Shown here piece by piece: positions 35,524 through 45,467 of a stretch of DNA of 64,000 bases. The number at the start of each line of letters is the position of its first letter. Position 1 is the stretch's first letter. The notes below the pieces were generated by a model, which worked only from the letters and a program-made list of their open reading frames with translations, searched no databases and was not told where the DNA came from. The position numbers were made by a program, and so were the translations under genes. The stretch is taken from NCBI RefSeq assembly GCF_004784465.1, contig NZ_SRRU01000004.1:372001-436000 (forward strand), given 5' to 3'. Source of the stretch: Streptomyces griseoluteus (lineage in GTDB: Bacteria; Actinomycetota; Actinomycetes; Streptomycetales; Streptomycetaceae).

Positions 35524-35728
35524 ACCCAGTGGCGGCGCGAAGTGTCCTTCCTACCGCCCAACGGGTGGCGGGGAGCGGCGTTCGCGGGGTGGTACGCCCG
35601 GAAGAGGGGTTTGATCAGGTAGGGGGCCGAGGTGCTGTCACCCGAAAGAGTGACAGCGCGAGGGCCGCCCGGACCACGTAGGCTCGTGCCCAGCAGCGAA
35701 GCGGCGAAGACAGACAGGAGACACCCCC

Positions 35729-36070
35729 GTGATTCCCGGTGGCGGCCAGCCGAACATGCAGCAGTTGCTCCAGCAGGCCCAGAAGATGCAGGCGGACCTC
35801 CAGCGGGCCCAGGAGGAGCTGGCCAACACGGAGGTCGAGGGCCAGGCGGGCGGCGGTCTGGTCAAGGCGACCGTGACCGGCTCCGGCGACCTGCGCGCGC
35901 TGAAGATCGACCCCAAGGCCGTCGACCCGGAGGACACCGAGACCCTCGCGGACCTCGTCGTCGCGGCCGTACAGGCGGCGAACGAGAACGCGCAGGCCCT
36001 CCAGCAGCAGAAGCTCGGCCCGCTGGCCGAGGGACTCGGCGGCGGCGGCATCCCCGGTCTGCCTTTCTGA
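35729..36070 (+). CDS. ybaB: YbaB/EbfC nucleoid-associated protein
   Basis: A 113-residue DNA-binding protein of the YbaB/EbfC family, forming dimers that coat [56 protein letters not shown] contains the family's helical tweezer and central beta region. The GTG at 35729 has AGGAG at a good distance. It lies 52 bases upstream of recR; the ybaB-recR pairing is conserved across bacteria and suggests a link to recombination or chromosome maintenance. Confidence 0.95.
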   Translation: MIPGGGQPNMQQLLQQAQKMQADLQRAQEELANTEVEGQAGGGLVKATVTGSGDLRALKIDPKAVDPEDTETLADLVVAAVQAANENAQALQQQKLGPLAEGLGGGGIPGLPF

Positions 36071-36122
36071 GGCCGAGGCAACTACCGTACGTACCGCAAG
36101 GTCTTGAAGGAAAGGCAGTCCG

Positions 36123-36722
36123 TTGTACGAAGGCGTGGTCCAGGACCTCATCGACGAGCTGGGGCGGCTCCCCGGCGTCGGTCCCAAGAGCGCGCAGCGG
36201 ATCGCCTTCCACGTCCTCCAGGCCGAGCCGACGGACGTCAAACGGCTCGCGCACGCCCTCATGGAGGTCAAGGCCAAGGTCCGCTTCTGCGCGACCTGCG
36301 GAAACGTGGCGCAGGAAGAGCTGTGCAACATCTGCCGCGACCCGCGTCGCGACCCTTCGGTCATCTGCGTGGTCGAGGAGCCCAAGGACGTGGTGGCCAT
36401 CGAGCGCACCCGTGAGTTCCGGGGCAAGTACCACGTCCTGGGCGGCGCGATCAGCCCCATCGAGGGCGTCGGCCCGGACGATCTGCGGATCAGGGAACTC
36501 CTGGCCCGCCTGGCCGACGGCACCGTCACGGAGCTGATCCTCGCCACCGATCCCAATCTCGAAGGCGAGGCCACGGCGACGTACCTCGCCCGCATGATCA
36601 AGCCCATGGGTCTGAAGGTCACCCGCCTGGCCAGCGGCCTCCCGGTCGGTGGGGACCTGGAATACGCGGACGAGGTCACCCTCGGTCGCGCCTTCGAGGG
36701 GAGACGACTGCTAGATGTCTGA
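36123..36722 (+). CDS. recR: Recombination mediator RecR
   Basis: A 199-residue RecFOR-pathway protein that helps load RecA at gaps. [15 protein letters not shown] is the N-terminal helix-hairpin-helix; C56, C59, C68 and C71 form the zinc finger (CATCG...CNIC); the Toprim domain follows ([30 protein letters not shown]). The TTG start at 36123, with GGAAAGG upstream, gives [10 protein letters not shown], the standard N terminus. The stop overlaps the start of the next gene by 8 bases (ATGTCTGA). Confidence 0.97.
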   Translation: MYEGVVQDLIDELGRLPGVGPKSAQRIAFHVLQAEPTDVKRLAHALMEVKAKVRFCATCGNVAQEELCNICRDPRRDPSVICVVEEPKDVVAIERTREFRGKYHVLGGAISPIEGVGPDDLRIRELLARLADGTVTELILATDPNLEGEATATYLARMIKPMGLKVTRLASGLPVGGDLEYADEVTLGRAFEGRRLLDV

Positions 36723-37374
36723 CGCCACGCTGCACGCCACGTCGCAGAGCCCGGACGACTTCGCCGTCCAGATCGCCGACCAGATCGAGAGCTTCCTGGT
36801 CGCCGTCACCGAGGTCGCCAAGGGCGACGAGCCCGGTTCCACCGTGCCGTTCCTGCTGCTGGAGGTCTCGCAGCTCCTGCTGGCCGGCGGCCGTCTCGGC
36901 GCGCACGAGGACTTCCTCCCCGACGAGCGCTACGAGCCCGACCCCGGCCCCGAGCCGGACGCGGACGGCCTGCGCGAGAACCTGGCCCGCCTGCTGGACC
37001 CGGTCGACGTCTACTCCGAGGTCTTCGACCCGTACGCGCCCCGCACCGCGCCGGTCGCCGCCCGGATCTCCGACGACCTCGCGGACGTCATCACCGACCT
37101 GCGCCACGGGATGGTCCACTACCGGGCCGGCCGCACCGCCGAGGCGCTGTGGTGGTGGCAGTTCTCCTACTTCTCCAACTGGGGCCCCACCGCCTCAGCC
37201 GTGCTGCGCGCCCTGCAGTCCGTCCTCATCCACGTCCGCCTCAACCAGCCGCTGGAGGAGCTGGACGGTCTCGACACCGACCAGGACCTGGGCGACGAGG
37301 CGCTGGAGATGGAGGCCGGACGGGTCATGGCCGAGGAGATCGGCACCCCGCTCGGCATCCGACAGGTGCGCTAG
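36715..37374 (+). CDS. DUF5063 family protein
   Basis: A 219-residue soluble protein recalled as DUF5063, coupled to recR in actinobacteria. It is mostly helical: [25 protein letters not shown] near the N terminus, SEVFDPY in the middle, and a conserved aromatic block [28 protein letters not shown]. Function is unknown. The overlap with recR (start 36715 within the recR stop region) implies translational coupling, so a role in DNA repair is a reasonable guess only. Confidence 0.85.
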   Translation: MSDATLHATSQSPDDFAVQIADQIESFLVAVTEVAKGDEPGSTVPFLLLEVSQLLLAGGRLGAHEDFLPDERYEPDPGPEPDADGLRENLARLLDPVDVYSEVFDPYAPRTAPVAARISDDLADVITDLRHGMVHYRAGRTAEALWWWQFSYFSNWGPTASAVLRALQSVLIHVRLNQPLEELDGLDTDQDLGDEALEMEAGRVMAEEIGTPLGIRQVR

Positions 37375-37453
37375 GCGTGCCGGTGCCGGGCACGGATGCC
37401 CAACTCCCGCGGTACGCCTGACGACGGGTCCTGCGGGCGGTCATGATTGATGC

Positions 37454-37741
37454 ATGAGTGCCTTGTTCGACCGTCGGCCCGGGCCTGCCACGGACGCCTC
37501 CGGTGCCGGTGCCATCGCCGCCGGCGGGAGCATCGCGCAGGCGATGACGGGACCGGGTGCGACCGCCCTGCACATCGAGAACGTAAGCATGCTGCTGCCG
37601 GACGCGTGCCCACCGGCGGAGTCGGTGAGCTGTCCGCTCCGTCTCACCAATCTTCCCTTCCGCGCGGAGCTCGTCGTCGGGCGAGACGGTGAACTCGGGC
37701 TGCTGCGGGTGGCGTCGGCCACGCCCATCCGGCCTCTGTGA
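37454..37741 (+). pseudogene. Truncated N terminus of a STAND/TPR-type NTPase
   Basis: A 95-residue open frame. ASGAGAIAAGGSIAQAMTGP is the repeat-like N-terminal segment often seen in actinobacterial NB-ARC/TPR proteins, and LTNLPFRAELVVGRDGELGLL matches the GRxxEL block that normally stands just before the Walker A loop. Here the frame stops before any P-loop, so only the regulatory N terminus remains. Identification is from pattern memory; it could also be a genuinely short protein. The downstream sequence shows no continuation. Confidence 0.5.
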
Positions 37742-38095
37742 CATCGGCTCGGCGTCGACGGGCAGCTGACGCGGACACAGCGGCCGCGTGCTCATCGCCG
37801 CAGGTCGGCCCGAGGCTTGAGCCTCGGGCTTCGAGCTCTTCCATGGGTTTCCGGGCTGGGTGAAAACCAACCCAACCAACCAAGTGCGCAGGTGAGTTGA
37901 AGCCACTTACCTCGAAAGTGTGACTTTCTGTGATCGGCTTGCGCTGGAGAGTAAAGCCGCCCTAGGTTCGCGGCAATAGATCGGCCCCGGTCGGTGCGCC
38001 AACACCGGCTCCGGGGCCTAGACCTACTCATCGAAACGGACTCGATGGTGGCTTGCACTCACCCTAGCCCTGCCCTGCCGTCCCCGCAGCACCCC
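37742..38095. other. Gene-free stretch with short palindrome
   Basis: About 350 bases with no supported gene. It contains CCCGAGGCT (37809-37817) and its exact complement (37820-37828) separated by two bases, and an AACC-rich run near 37868-37885. The part nearest 38045 may encode a short extension of the next protein. Confidence 0.4.
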
Positions 38096-39103
38096 ATGGC
38101 CAAATCGGGCTACGGCAAGCGCTCTGCCGGTGACGAAAACCCGCACGGCGACCCGGACTTCGCACACCTGAGCCCCCGCGACCGCGAGATCGCCGTCTTC
38201 ATCGACCATCTCGACGACGGTCACGCGATGGGCTACAAGGCGATCGCCGCCGTACACCCCCGTTACGGCCAGCAGGCCGTGCGCACGTCGCTGAAGCGCG
38301 TCACCGCGGCCGGCCACCTACGGCACATCCGCGAGCACCTCACCATCGAGGACAACTCGATGCGTTGGGTCACGCGGACGTACTGGTCACGTACACCCAG
38401 GTCGCCGGAGTGGTGGGCGGAGTTCGTACGCGAGCGCAAGGGCCTGGACGTCACCGACCAGTACGAATCGGGACTGGCGCGGGCCGGGGAGCCGGCCGCG
38501 GAAGCCCTCCCGGCGGAACCCGGTCGACAGCCCTCCGAGCGGCACCCTGAGGAGCCCTCGGACGAGCCCGGCGCCGCCTACCGCACCCTCGCCGACCTCC
38601 GCGACGCGGACCCGCGCATGTCCCTGTCCGCGTCGGACTGCCGTTCCCTCGAATCCCTCGCCGCGCAGTGGCTGGCCCTCGGGGCGACGCCGCGGGAGAT
38701 CACCAAGGCCCTGACCGACGGGCTTCCGCCCGCGGTCACCAACCCGGGCGGACTCGCCCGCAAACGACTGGAGGACAAGATGCCCCCCACGAAGGCGAAG
38801 ATCCGGCAGAAGTCCGGTGGCCGCCGCGCCCGCGTCAGCCGCGTGGTCATGGCCTGCGCCACCTGCGACGCGGACGAGCGGACGACGGAAATCATCGACG
38901 GGATCTGTCGCGAGTGTCATGCCGAGATCGAGGCGGAGGAGGCAGCGGAGGCGGAGGAGGCATGCGGTCCGTCGGTCGGGTATGTCCCGGAGACGTTCCT
39001 GCGCGACCCGGCCGACGACACCGGGGTGGTCGACGTGACCCACTGGGCGGCCGAGCTGCGCAGGGCGGCCGGGCTGCGGCCCAGGGTGGGGAGGGACGTA
39101 TGA
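38096..39103 (+). CDS. Helix-turn-helix protein with C-terminal zinc ribbon
   Basis: A 335-residue protein. Residues ~20-85 read SPRDREIAVFIDHLDDGHAMGYKAIAAVHPRYGQQAVRTSLKRVTAAGHLRHIREHL, a MarR-like winged helix. A Pro/Glu-rich linker follows, then a helical block (SLESLAAQWLALGATPREITKALTDGLPPAVTNPGGLARKRLEDK), and a zinc ribbon (CATCDADER...ICREC) with an acidic run. Many Streptomyces genomes carry several such paralogues; targets are unknown. The ATG at 38096 is chosen, with ATG 38045 as an alternative. Confidence 0.8.
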   Translation: MAKSGYGKRSAGDENPHGDPDFAHLSPRDREIAVFIDHLDDGHAMGYKAIAAVHPRYGQQAVRTSLKRVTAAGHLRHIREHLTIEDNSMRWVTRTYWSRTPRSPEWWAEFVRERKGLDVTDQYESGLARAGEPAAEALPAEPGRQPSERHPEEPSDEPGAAYRTLADLRDADPRMSLSASDCRSLESLAAQWLALGATPREITKALTDGLPPAVTNPGGLARKRLEDKMPPTKAKIRQKSGGRRARVSRVVMACATCDADERTTEIIDGICRECHAEIEAEEAAEAEEACGPSVGYVPETFLRDPADDTGVVDVTHWAAELRRAAGLRPRVGRDV

Positions 39104-39153
39104 GCGTGCAGGAGGTGCCGGTCGGGGCACCATGGAGTCGAGGAGGCGACGCC

Positions 39154-39732
39154 ATGACCCCCAGGACCGAGGACCGGCCGCAGATGTCCGTCGAGGAGTT
39201 CGAGGAGCTCGAACGCCATGCCCCGGAGACCGTGCGGCTGGAGTTCATCAATGGGAGGGTCCAGGTCAAGCCGGTGACCGATGGCAACCACGACCACATC
39301 ATCGCCTGGCTGCAGCGGCTGTGCATGCAGCACCGCCCTGAGCTCTGGTTGTACGGAGACCGAGGGGTGAAGGTCGAGCGCCATCGGAAGGGGCGGGCAC
39401 GTCCGGATGGCATCCTCGCGCCGTTCGGATTCCCGGCGGGGCACGGAGACTGGTCCGACACAGGGGGTGTGCTGATGGCAGTGGAAGTCACCTCGCACGA
39501 CTCCGACACCCATCAGCGCGACCGAGTCGAGAAGCCCGACGGTTACGCCGGGGCAGGTATCCCGGTGTACCTGCTCATCGACCGGGACGACGGCTCGGTC
39601 GTGGTGTACAACCAGCCGGAGAACGGCCGCTACCTCCACGCCGAGAAGCTGCCCTTCGGCGCCTCCGTCAAGCTCCCCGATCCCGTCGACATCGTCCTCG
39701 ACACCGCCCCCCTCAAAGAGTTCGCCGACTGA
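39154..39732 (+). CDS. Uma2 family (DUF820) putative endonuclease
   Basis: A 192-residue Uma2 protein and the second of its family in the window. [26 protein letters not shown] opens the fold; [12 protein letters not shown] carries the Asp, [38 protein letters not shown] the conserved Glu and the Lys region. The strict YAxAGIPxYLLID block is well kept. GAGGAGG precedes the ATG at 39154. It begins 50 bases after the HTH-zinc-ribbon gene, so the two could be co-transcribed. Confidence 0.87.
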   Translation: MTPRTEDRPQMSVEEFEELERHAPETVRLEFINGRVQVKPVTDGNHDHIIAWLQRLCMQHRPELWLYGDRGVKVERHRKGRARPDGILAPFGFPAGHGDWSDTGGVLMAVEVTSHDSDTHQRDRVEKPDGYAGAGIPVYLLIDRDDGSVVVYNQPENGRYLHAEKLPFGASVKLPDPVDIVLDTAPLKEFAD

Positions 39733-39905
39733 CCGCCTCACCCCCTGTGAGTCACTGCACACTCGTTCACGTACAGCCATCACTCGCGTGGCCCTGGGCA
39801 GGGAGTACGGCAGCGGACGGGCGTCTCACCATGCGGTACCCAGGAAGCCGGATCCCCCCGCTCGATAGACTGAGCCGACACAAACGAACCGAGCGAGGAG
39901 CGCAC

Positions 39906-41183
39906 GTGGGCCTTGTCGTGCAGAAGTACGGAGGCTCCTCCGTAGCCGATGCCGAGGGCATCAAGCGCGTCGCCAAGCGGATCGTGGAAGCCAAGAAGAA
40001 CGGCAACCAGGTGGTTGTCGTGGTCTCCGCGATGGGCGACACGACGGACGAGCTGATCGATCTCGCCGAGCAGGTTTCTCCGATGCCTGCCGGACGTGAA
40101 TTCGACATGCTGCTGACCGCCGGAGAGCGTATCTCCATGGCCCTGCTGGCGATGGCGATCAAAAAGCTGGGCCACGAGGCCCAGTCGTTCACGGGCAGCC
40201 AGGCAGGTGTCATCACCGACTCGGTCCACAACAAAGCCCGCATCATCGACGTCACGCCGGGCCGCATCCGCACCGCGCTGGACGAGGGCAACATCGCCAT
40301 CGTCGCCGGTTTCCAGGGTGTGAGCCAGGACAAGAAGGACATCACCACGCTGGGCCGCGGCGGCTCCGACACCACCGCCGTCGCGCTCGCCGCCGCGCTC
40401 GACGCCGAGGTCTGCGAGATCTACACCGACGTGGACGGCGTGTTCACCGCCGACCCGCGTGTGGTGAAGAAGGCCCGGAAGATCGACTGGATCTCCTTCG
40501 AGGACATGCTGGAGCTGGCCGCGTCCGGCTCCAAGGTGCTGCTCCACCGCTGCGTGGAGTACGCCCGCCGGTACAACATCCCGATCCACGTGCGCTCCTC
40601 CTTCAGCGGGCTGCGCGGCACGTGGGTCAGCAGCGAGCCGATCGAGCAAGGGGAACAGCAGGTGGAGCAGGCCATCATCTCCGGTGTCGCGCACGACACC
40701 TCCGAGGCCAAGATCACCGTCGTCGGCGTGCCGGACAAGCCGGGCGAGGCCGCGGCCATCTTCCGGACCATCGCCGACGCCCAGATCAACATCGACATGG
40801 TCGTGCAGAACGTGTCGGCCGCCTCCACGGGCCTGACCGACATCTCCTTCACCCTGCCGAAGACCGAGGGCCGCAAGGCCATCGACGCGCTCGAGCGCAA
40901 CCGCTCCGGCATCGGCTTCGACTCCCTGCGCTACGACGACCAGATCGGCAAGATCTCCCTGGTCGGCGCCGGGATGAAGACCAACCCGGGCGTCACCGCC
41001 TCCTTCTTCGAGGCGCTCAGCGACGCGGGCGTCAACATCGAGCTGATCTCGACCTCCGAGATCCGCATCTCGGTCGTCACCCGTGCCGACGAGGTGCCCG
41101 AGGCCGTCCGCGCCGTGCACACCGCCTTCGGGCTCGACTCCGACACCGACGAGGCCGTCGTCTACGGGGGCACGGGCCGCTGA
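39906..41183 (+). CDS. ask: Aspartokinase, alpha subunit
   Basis: A 425-residue enzyme that phosphorylates L-aspartate, the entry to lysine, threonine, methionine and diaminopimelate synthesis. [16 protein letters not shown] is the kinase signature, [27 protein letters not shown] the ATP/aspartate region, and residues ~265-425 carry two ACT domains for feedback control by amino acids ([52 protein letters not shown]). GAGGAG precedes the GTG at 39906. The stop overlaps the asd start (TGATG). Confidence 0.96.
   Translation: MGLVVQKYGGSSVADAEGIKRVAKRIVEAKKNGNQVVVVVSAMGDTTDELIDLAEQVSPMPAGREFDMLLTAGERISMALLAMAIKKLGHEAQSFTGSQAGVITDSVHNKARIIDVTPGRIRTALDEGNIAIVAGFQGVSQDKKDITTLGRGGSDTTAVALAAALDAEVCEIYTDVDGVFTADPRVVKKARKIDWISFEDMLELAASGSKVLLHRCVEYARRYNIPIHVRSSFSGLRGTWVSSEPIEQGEQQVEQAIISGVAHDTSEAKITVVGVPDKPGEAAAIFRTIADAQINIDMVVQNVSAASTGLTDISFTLPKTEGRKAIDALERNRSGIGFDSLRYDDQIGKISLVGAGMKTNPGVTASFFEALSDAGVNIELISTSEIRISVVTRADEVPEAVRAVHTAFGLDSDTDEAVVYGGTGR
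40662..41183 (+). CDS. Aspartokinase, beta subunit (internal in-frame start)
   Basis: Inferred second product of ask: the GTG at 40662 is in frame and preceded by AAGGGGAA (40648-40655). It would give a 173-residue protein starting [20 protein letters not shown], consisting of the two ACT domains only. Actinobacterial aspartokinases such as LysC of Corynebacterium are alpha2-beta2 with a beta subunit of this size made by internal initiation. Seen: start, ribosome-binding site and frame; the use of the start is inferred. Confidence 0.7.
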   Translation: MEQAIISGVAHDTSEAKITVVGVPDKPGEAAAIFRTIADAQINIDMVVQNVSAASTGLTDISFTLPKTEGRKAIDALERNRSGIGFDSLRYDDQIGKISLVGAGMKTNPGVTASFFEALSDAGVNIELISTSEIRISVVTRADEVPEAVRAVHTAFGLDSDTDEAVVYGGTGR

Positions 41184-42241
41184 TGGCACGCACCGGTCGC
41201 CCGACACTGGCGGTCGTGGGGGCGACCGGAGCCGTAGGAGCGGTGATGCTCCAGATCCTGTCCCAACGGGCGGACATCTGGGGCGAGATCAGGCTGCTCG
41301 CCTCCCCGCGCTCGGCCGGCCGCAAGCTGGCCGTGCGCGGTGAGGAGGTCGAGGTCGCCGCCCTCACCGAAGAGGCCCTCGACGGCGTCGACGTCGCCAT
41401 GTTCGACGTGCCCGACGAGGTGGCCGCCCAGTGGGCGCCGATCGCCGCCGCGCGCGGCGCGGTCGTGATCGACAACTCCGGTGCCTTCCGGATGGACCCC
41501 GAGGTGCCGCTGGTGGTCCCGGAGGTCAACCCGCACATGGCCCGGATGCGGCCGCGCGGGATCGTCTCCAACCCCAACTGCACGACCCTGTCGATGATCG
41601 TCGCCCTCGGCGCGCTGCACGCCGAGTTCGGGCTGCGCGAGCTGGTGGTCTCCTCGTACCAGGCGGTCAGCGGGGCCGGGCGGGCCGGGATCGAGACGCT
41701 GCGCGCCCAGCTGTCCCTGGTCGCGGGCACCGACCTGGGCACCGCGCCCGGTGACGTACGGCGTGCGGTGGGCGAACTGACCGGGCCGTTCCCCGAGCCC
41801 GTCGCGCTCAACGTGGTGCCCTGGGCCGGGTCGCTGCGCGAGGACGGCTGGTCCTCGGAGGAGATGAAGGTCCGCGACGAGACCCGCAAGATCCTCGGCC
41901 TGGCCGCCCTGCCGGTCGCCGTCACCTGCGTACGGGTCCCGGTGCTCACCACCCACTCCCTCACCGTCCACGCCCGCTTCCAGGACGAGGTCACCGTGGA
42001 CGGGGCCCGCGAGATCCTCGCCACCGCCCCCGGCGTGGTCCTGTGCGACGACCCGGCCGCCGGGGAGTACCCCACCCCGGCCGACGTGGTGGGCACCGAT
42101 CCCACCTGGGTGGGCCGGGTGCGCCGGGCGCTGGACGACCCCACCGCGCTCGAACTCTTTGTCTGCGGTGACAACCTGCGTAAGGGCGCCGCCCTCAACA
42201 CCGCCCAGATCGCCGAGCTGGTGGCCGCTGAAATGATGTGA
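41183..42241 (+). CDS. asd: Aspartate-semialdehyde dehydrogenase
   Basis: A 352-residue NADPH-dependent enzyme reducing aspartyl phosphate to the semialdehyde, directly after aspartokinase. [16 protein letters not shown] binds NADP; the catalytic Cys lies in [31 protein letters not shown] and [15 protein letters not shown] are standard blocks, the latter with the catalytic His region. Start overlaps the ask stop. The two genes form the usual ask-asd operon. A hairpin begins at its stop codon. Confidence 0.96.
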   Translation: MARTGRPTLAVVGATGAVGAVMLQILSQRADIWGEIRLLASPRSAGRKLAVRGEEVEVAALTEEALDGVDVAMFDVPDEVAAQWAPIAAARGAVVIDNSGAFRMDPEVPLVVPEVNPHMARMRPRGIVSNPNCTTLSMIVALGALHAEFGLRELVVSSYQAVSGAGRAGIETLRAQLSLVAGTDLGTAPGDVRRAVGELTGPFPEPVALNVVPWAGSLREDGWSSEEMKVRDETRKILGLAALPVAVTCVRVPVLTTHSLTVHARFQDEVTVDGAREILATAPGVVLCDDPAAGEYPTPADVVGTDPTWVGRVRRALDDPTALELFVCGDNLRKGAALNTAQIAELVAAEMM

Positions 42242-42268
42242 GAATCCTGTGTCCTTCATGGGATTCTC
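42240..42268 (+). terminator. Hairpin at the end of asd
   Basis: Seen: GAGAATCC (42240-42247) and complement GGATTCTC (42261-42268), the first arm overlapping the asd TGA stop. Probable terminator of ask-asd, although the stem is only 8 bp. Confidence 0.55.
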
Positions 42269-42566
42269 CTGGGGAATGTGGCCGGAACCATGGTCCAAAC
42301 CACTTGTACCCGGCCTTCGTCACGACAGAGGATTTCCCTCCCAGTTCTCCGCAACCGCGCGAGCACCGGGAGCGTCTTTGCCCTCACCCTGGTGCGGCGG
42401 GACGTTGATTCCGGGCGCGGGGCGTCGCGGTGGGGCGTGGTGACGCCCTTTCAACTAGGCGTAGGGGAAGAGCGGGACGCATGGCGGCACTTGAGGAACT
42501 GTCGGTCGTCGTGAATGTGACGCCCGGCACGTACAACCCTGTCGGGGGTACGCGTGTCCAACTGGC
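42242..42566. other. Gene-free stretch upstream of the sigma factor
   Basis: About 325 bases. After the asd hairpin nothing codes convincingly. The region from about 42470 to 42566 is the likely promoter and leader of the ECF sigma gene; the precise sigma start is uncertain because several in-frame starts exist. Confidence 0.4.
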
Positions 42567-43271
42567 GTGGCAGAGGTACTCGAACTCGCACCGGCTCTCT
42601 TCGAGCCGGGCGCATCCCCAGCAGCCCGCGGCGCGGCGGCGCTCCGGCCGCCCCGTGCGGCACTCCGTCCGCGTGTGCCCGGCGGCATGCCGGTGATCGC
42701 GCCGATGCCCGCCGCGCGCCCCACCCGCATACCCGGCCAGCGCGACGGCGCCGACGACACCGCGGCCGACGCGGCCGCCGGCACGACCGTCGACCACCTC
42801 ACCGAGACCTACCGGGCGCACTACCGCTCCCTGCTCGGTCTCGCGGCCCTGCTCCTGGACGACACCGCCTCGTGCGAGGACGTCGTGCAGGAGGCGTTCA
42901 TCCGCGTCCACTCGGCCCGCAAACGCGTCCGGGACAAGGAGAAGACCCTGGCGTACCTGCGCCAGACGGTCGTCAACCTCTCCCGGTCCGCGCTGCGCCG
43001 CCGCATCCTCGGCCTGAAGCTGCTCTCCAAGCCGATGCCGGACATGGCGAGCGCGGAGGAGGGGGCGTACGACCAGCTCGAACGGGACTCGCTCATCAAG
43101 GCCATGAAGGGTCTTCAGCGCCGCCAGCGCGAGGTGCTGGTGCTGCGCTACTTCGCGGACATGACGGAGGCCCAGGTCGCCGAGACGCTCGGCATCTCGC
43201 TGGGCTCGGTGAAGGCGTACGGCTCACGGGGCATCGCCGCGCTGCGGGTGTCCATGGGGGCCAAGACATGA
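42567..43271 (+). CDS. ECF-type RNA polymerase sigma factor (SigE family)
   Basis: A sigma-70 family ECF factor of up to 234 residues. Sigma region 2 is HYRSLLGLAALLLDDTASCEDVVQEAFIRVHSARKRVRDKEKTLAYLRQTVVN (residues ~90-145) and region 4 is MKGLQRRQREVLVLRYFADMTEAQVAETLGISLGSVKAYGSRGIAAL. The first ~70 residues are Pro/Arg-rich and not part of the domain; the GTG at 42567 is used but a start such as the ATG at 42687 (MPVIAPMPAARPTR) is possible. The downstream membrane-protein gene overlaps by ATGA, suggesting a sigma/anti-sigma type pair. Confidence 0.88.
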   Translation: MAEVLELAPALFEPGASPAARGAAALRPPRAALRPRVPGGMPVIAPMPAARPTRIPGQRDGADDTAADAAAGTTVDHLTETYRAHYRSLLGLAALLLDDTASCEDVVQEAFIRVHSARKRVRDKEKTLAYLRQTVVNLSRSALRRRILGLKLLSKPMPDMASAEEGAYDQLERDSLIKAMKGLQRRQREVLVLRYFADMTEAQVAETLGISLGSVKAYGSRGIAALRVSMGAKT

Positions 43272-44545
43272 GCGAGCGGGACGAGCCGGCCGACGAGTCG
43301 ACCACGGGGGCCGACCGACACGACAAGCCGACGCACGCTGGGAACGAAACTGTGAACGACGGCAGCCGCGGGGAGGAGTCCGCCCGTCCGGACGCCTCCG
43401 CCGACGCGGAGACACGCAAGCTCGACGGACTCGACGGCCTCGAACGGCTTCTGGAGCTGAGCGGCACGTCGTCGTCCGGCTCCGGAAGGGGCGGCCGGGG
43501 CATCGAGGCCGACGGCCTGGACGACGGGCTCGGCGCGGACGAGCAGGCGCTGCGGCGGCTGCTGCACTCCGCCGTGGAGGACGTGCAGCCCCGTACCGGC
43601 TCGCTGGAGCATCTGCGGCGGGCCGTTCCCGCGCGCCGGGCCCGCAAGCGGCACGCGGCGGTCGGCATGGCGGCTGCGGCCCTCCTGCTCGGCACCGCCA
43701 TCCCGGCCCTGGTGCACGTCTCCAACACCGGCGGCACCGACCCCAACACCGCGATGGCCGGCCAGTCCGAGTCGACGCAGGGCACCGAGGGCAAGGGCCG
43801 CACCTCCGACGGCGCCACCGGCGACACCCGCGGCACCACGGGCGACACGCCCAGCACCGGCAAGGACGGCGGCCAGAAGGACGAGCCCGGCAGGAAGGGC
43901 GGCGGCGAGTCCGGCGCGCCCGGCGCCGCGGACCCCTCGGCGAGCCTCGCCTCCGGCACCGCGAGCTGCACCCCGGCCCAGCTGGGCGTCACGGGCAGCG
44001 CGAGCGGGCCCGACTCCGCCGGCGTGGTCTACGGCACCTTCCGCGTCGCCAACGTCTCCGGTACCGCCTGCACGGTCACCGGTGCGGGCCAGGTCGGCGC
44101 GGTGGCGGTGGGCGCGGCCGACCAGGCCAAGCTGAGCGTGGTCGCGCATGTGTCCGGCGACGCGGCGAGCGGGCTGCCCGATCCGTCGCTGGCGGTGTCC
44201 TCGCTGGTGCTGCGGCCGGGCGGGGCGTACGCGGAGAAGTTCGCCTTCGTGCCCTCCGAGACCTGCCCGGTGCCGGGCGGCGGCGACAGCACCACCGGCG
44301 GCGGCCCGGCCACCGGCGGGCCCTCGCCCGACCCCTCGCCCAGCGGCGACACGGGCACGACGGCCGGCACCACGGACACCGGCGGCACGGTCGGCGCGGC
44401 CCCGCAGCTCCTCACGGTGGACGGCCCGGCCGACGGCAGCGTGCAGGTCACGTACAGCGCGGCCTCCGGCGCGGCGGCGACGGCCGCGGTGCCGAACGCG
44501 TGCGCGGGGACGGTGTACTACACCGGCATGCAGTCCGAGAGTTAG
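43268..44545 (+). CDS. Membrane protein coupled to ECF sigma factor (possible anti-sigma/sensor)
   Basis: A 425-residue single-pass protein. The N-terminal cytoplasmic part is acidic (DGLDGLERLLELSGTSSSG, then ADEQALRRLLHSAVEDVQPRTGSLEHLRRAVPARRARKRH). One helix (AAVGMAAAALLLGTAIPALVHV) crosses the membrane. The outer part is a Gly/Thr/Pro-rich linker and a beta domain with four cysteines (TASCTPAQ, TACTVTG, ETCPVPG, PNACAG). Its ATG overlaps the sigma stop, so it is the best candidate for sequestering or signalling to that sigma factor, although no canonical zinc anti-sigma motif is seen. It overlaps the SURF1 stop. Confidence 0.75.
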   Translation: MSERDEPADESTTGADRHDKPTHAGNETVNDGSRGEESARPDASADAETRKLDGLDGLERLLELSGTSSSGSGRGGRGIEADGLDDGLGADEQALRRLLHSAVEDVQPRTGSLEHLRRAVPARRARKRHAAVGMAAAALLLGTAIPALVHVSNTGGTDPNTAMAGQSESTQGTEGKGRTSDGATGDTRGTTGDTPSTGKDGGQKDEPGRKGGGESGAPGAADPSASLASGTASCTPAQLGVTGSASGPDSAGVVYGTFRVANVSGTACTVTGAGQVGAVAVGAADQAKLSVVAHVSGDAASGLPDPSLAVSSLVLRPGGAYAEKFAFVPSETCPVPGGGDSTTGGGPATGGPSPDPSPSGDTGTTAGTTDTGGTVGAAPQLLTVDGPADGSVQVTYSAASGAAATAAVPNACAGTVYYTGMQSES

Positions 44546-45345
44546 ACAGTGGTGGGGGTGCCGGCGTCCTCGGGGGCGTCGGCACCCGCCGTCACCAGGC
44601 CCAGCTCGGCGTCGCGGAGGGCCTCGGCCTCGCGGCGCACCAGGCGGAACCACATGAAGACCACGAAGCCGGCGAAGACGAACCACTCGCCGGTGTAGCC
44701 GAGGTTCTGGAACGCCTTCAGGTCCAGCCCGGTCCCGACGGGCGCGGTGGCGGGCACCGCCTTCATCCCGGCATCCCCCCGGTCGAGGGTCACCCAGGCC
44801 GCGTACAGCCTGTCCGGCACCAGGTTGACCAGGGAGGCCGGGGCGATGGCGTTGGTCTGCCCGGCGGGCAGTCCGCCGGTCGCGGGGACGCCGTTGCTGC
44901 CCGGTGACTCGGGGGCCTGGAGCGCGCCGGTGACGGTGACCTTGCCGGCCGGGGGCTTCGGCGCCTTCGCCGGGTCGGCCGCACCGGGCAGCCAGCCCCG
45001 GACCACGGGGAGGGACTCGCCGGACGGGGTGCGCAGCAGGGTCACGACGTAGAAGCCGGTCCTGCCGTCCAGCTCACGGCCGGGCGAGAGCAGCTGCCTG
45101 CCGTACTCCCCGCTGACCACGACCCGCCGTCCCGAGGTGGCCTTGTCCACAGGCAGCATCCGCGCGAGCGGTACCGCCTGCTCGTGGCGGGAGTCCGCCG
45201 CCTGTTCGGTGGCGGTGCGATGATCCTGCACCCGCCCCTCGAACCGGCTGAGCTGCCACGACCCCATGAACACACAGAACGGGATGGCGAGCAGCACGAA
45301 GACGTTGATGCCCCACCAGCGGGGTGTCAGCAGAAACCGGTACAC
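44542..45345 (-). CDS. SURF1 family protein (cytochrome oxidase biogenesis)
   Basis: A 267-residue SURF1-like membrane protein, involved in cytochrome c oxidase assembly in other organisms. MYRFLLTPRWWGINVFVLLAIPFCVFMGSWQLSRF is the first helix with the GxWQLxR motif; the second helix (WFVFAGFVVFMWFRLVRREAEA) is near the C terminus, with a loop domain between containing VVRGWLPG. The GTG at 45345 starts at the conserved block. Convergent with the previous gene; their stop codons interlock (TTAG). Confidence 0.9.
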   Translation of the reverse strand: MYRFLLTPRWWGINVFVLLAIPFCVFMGSWQLSRFEGRVQDHRTATEQAADSRHEQAVPLARMLPVDKATSGRRVVVSGEYGRQLLSPGRELDGRTGFYVVTLLRTPSGESLPVVRGWLPGAADPAKAPKPPAGKVTVTGALQAPESPGSNGVPATGGLPAGQTNAIAPASLVNLVPDRLYAAWVTLDRGDAGMKAVPATAPVGTGLDLKAFQNLGYTGEWFVFAGFVVFMWFRLVRREAEALRDAELGLVTAGADAPEDAGTPTTV

Positions 45346-45467
45346 GCTCCAAAGGTACGGCGCCCCCTTTGTCACCTTCACTCCGGGCCCGGACCCGGCC
45401 GGCCCCGAACCTCCTTGCCCAGCTCAGGGGTGTCCCGTAGGGCGTCGGGCGGGTGATCCTAGGGGGC

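Noticed and set aside
42278..42514. Short open frame upstream of the sigma factor
   Set aside because: No ribosome-binding site, no domain, and composition unlike neighbouring proteins; more likely promoter and leader.
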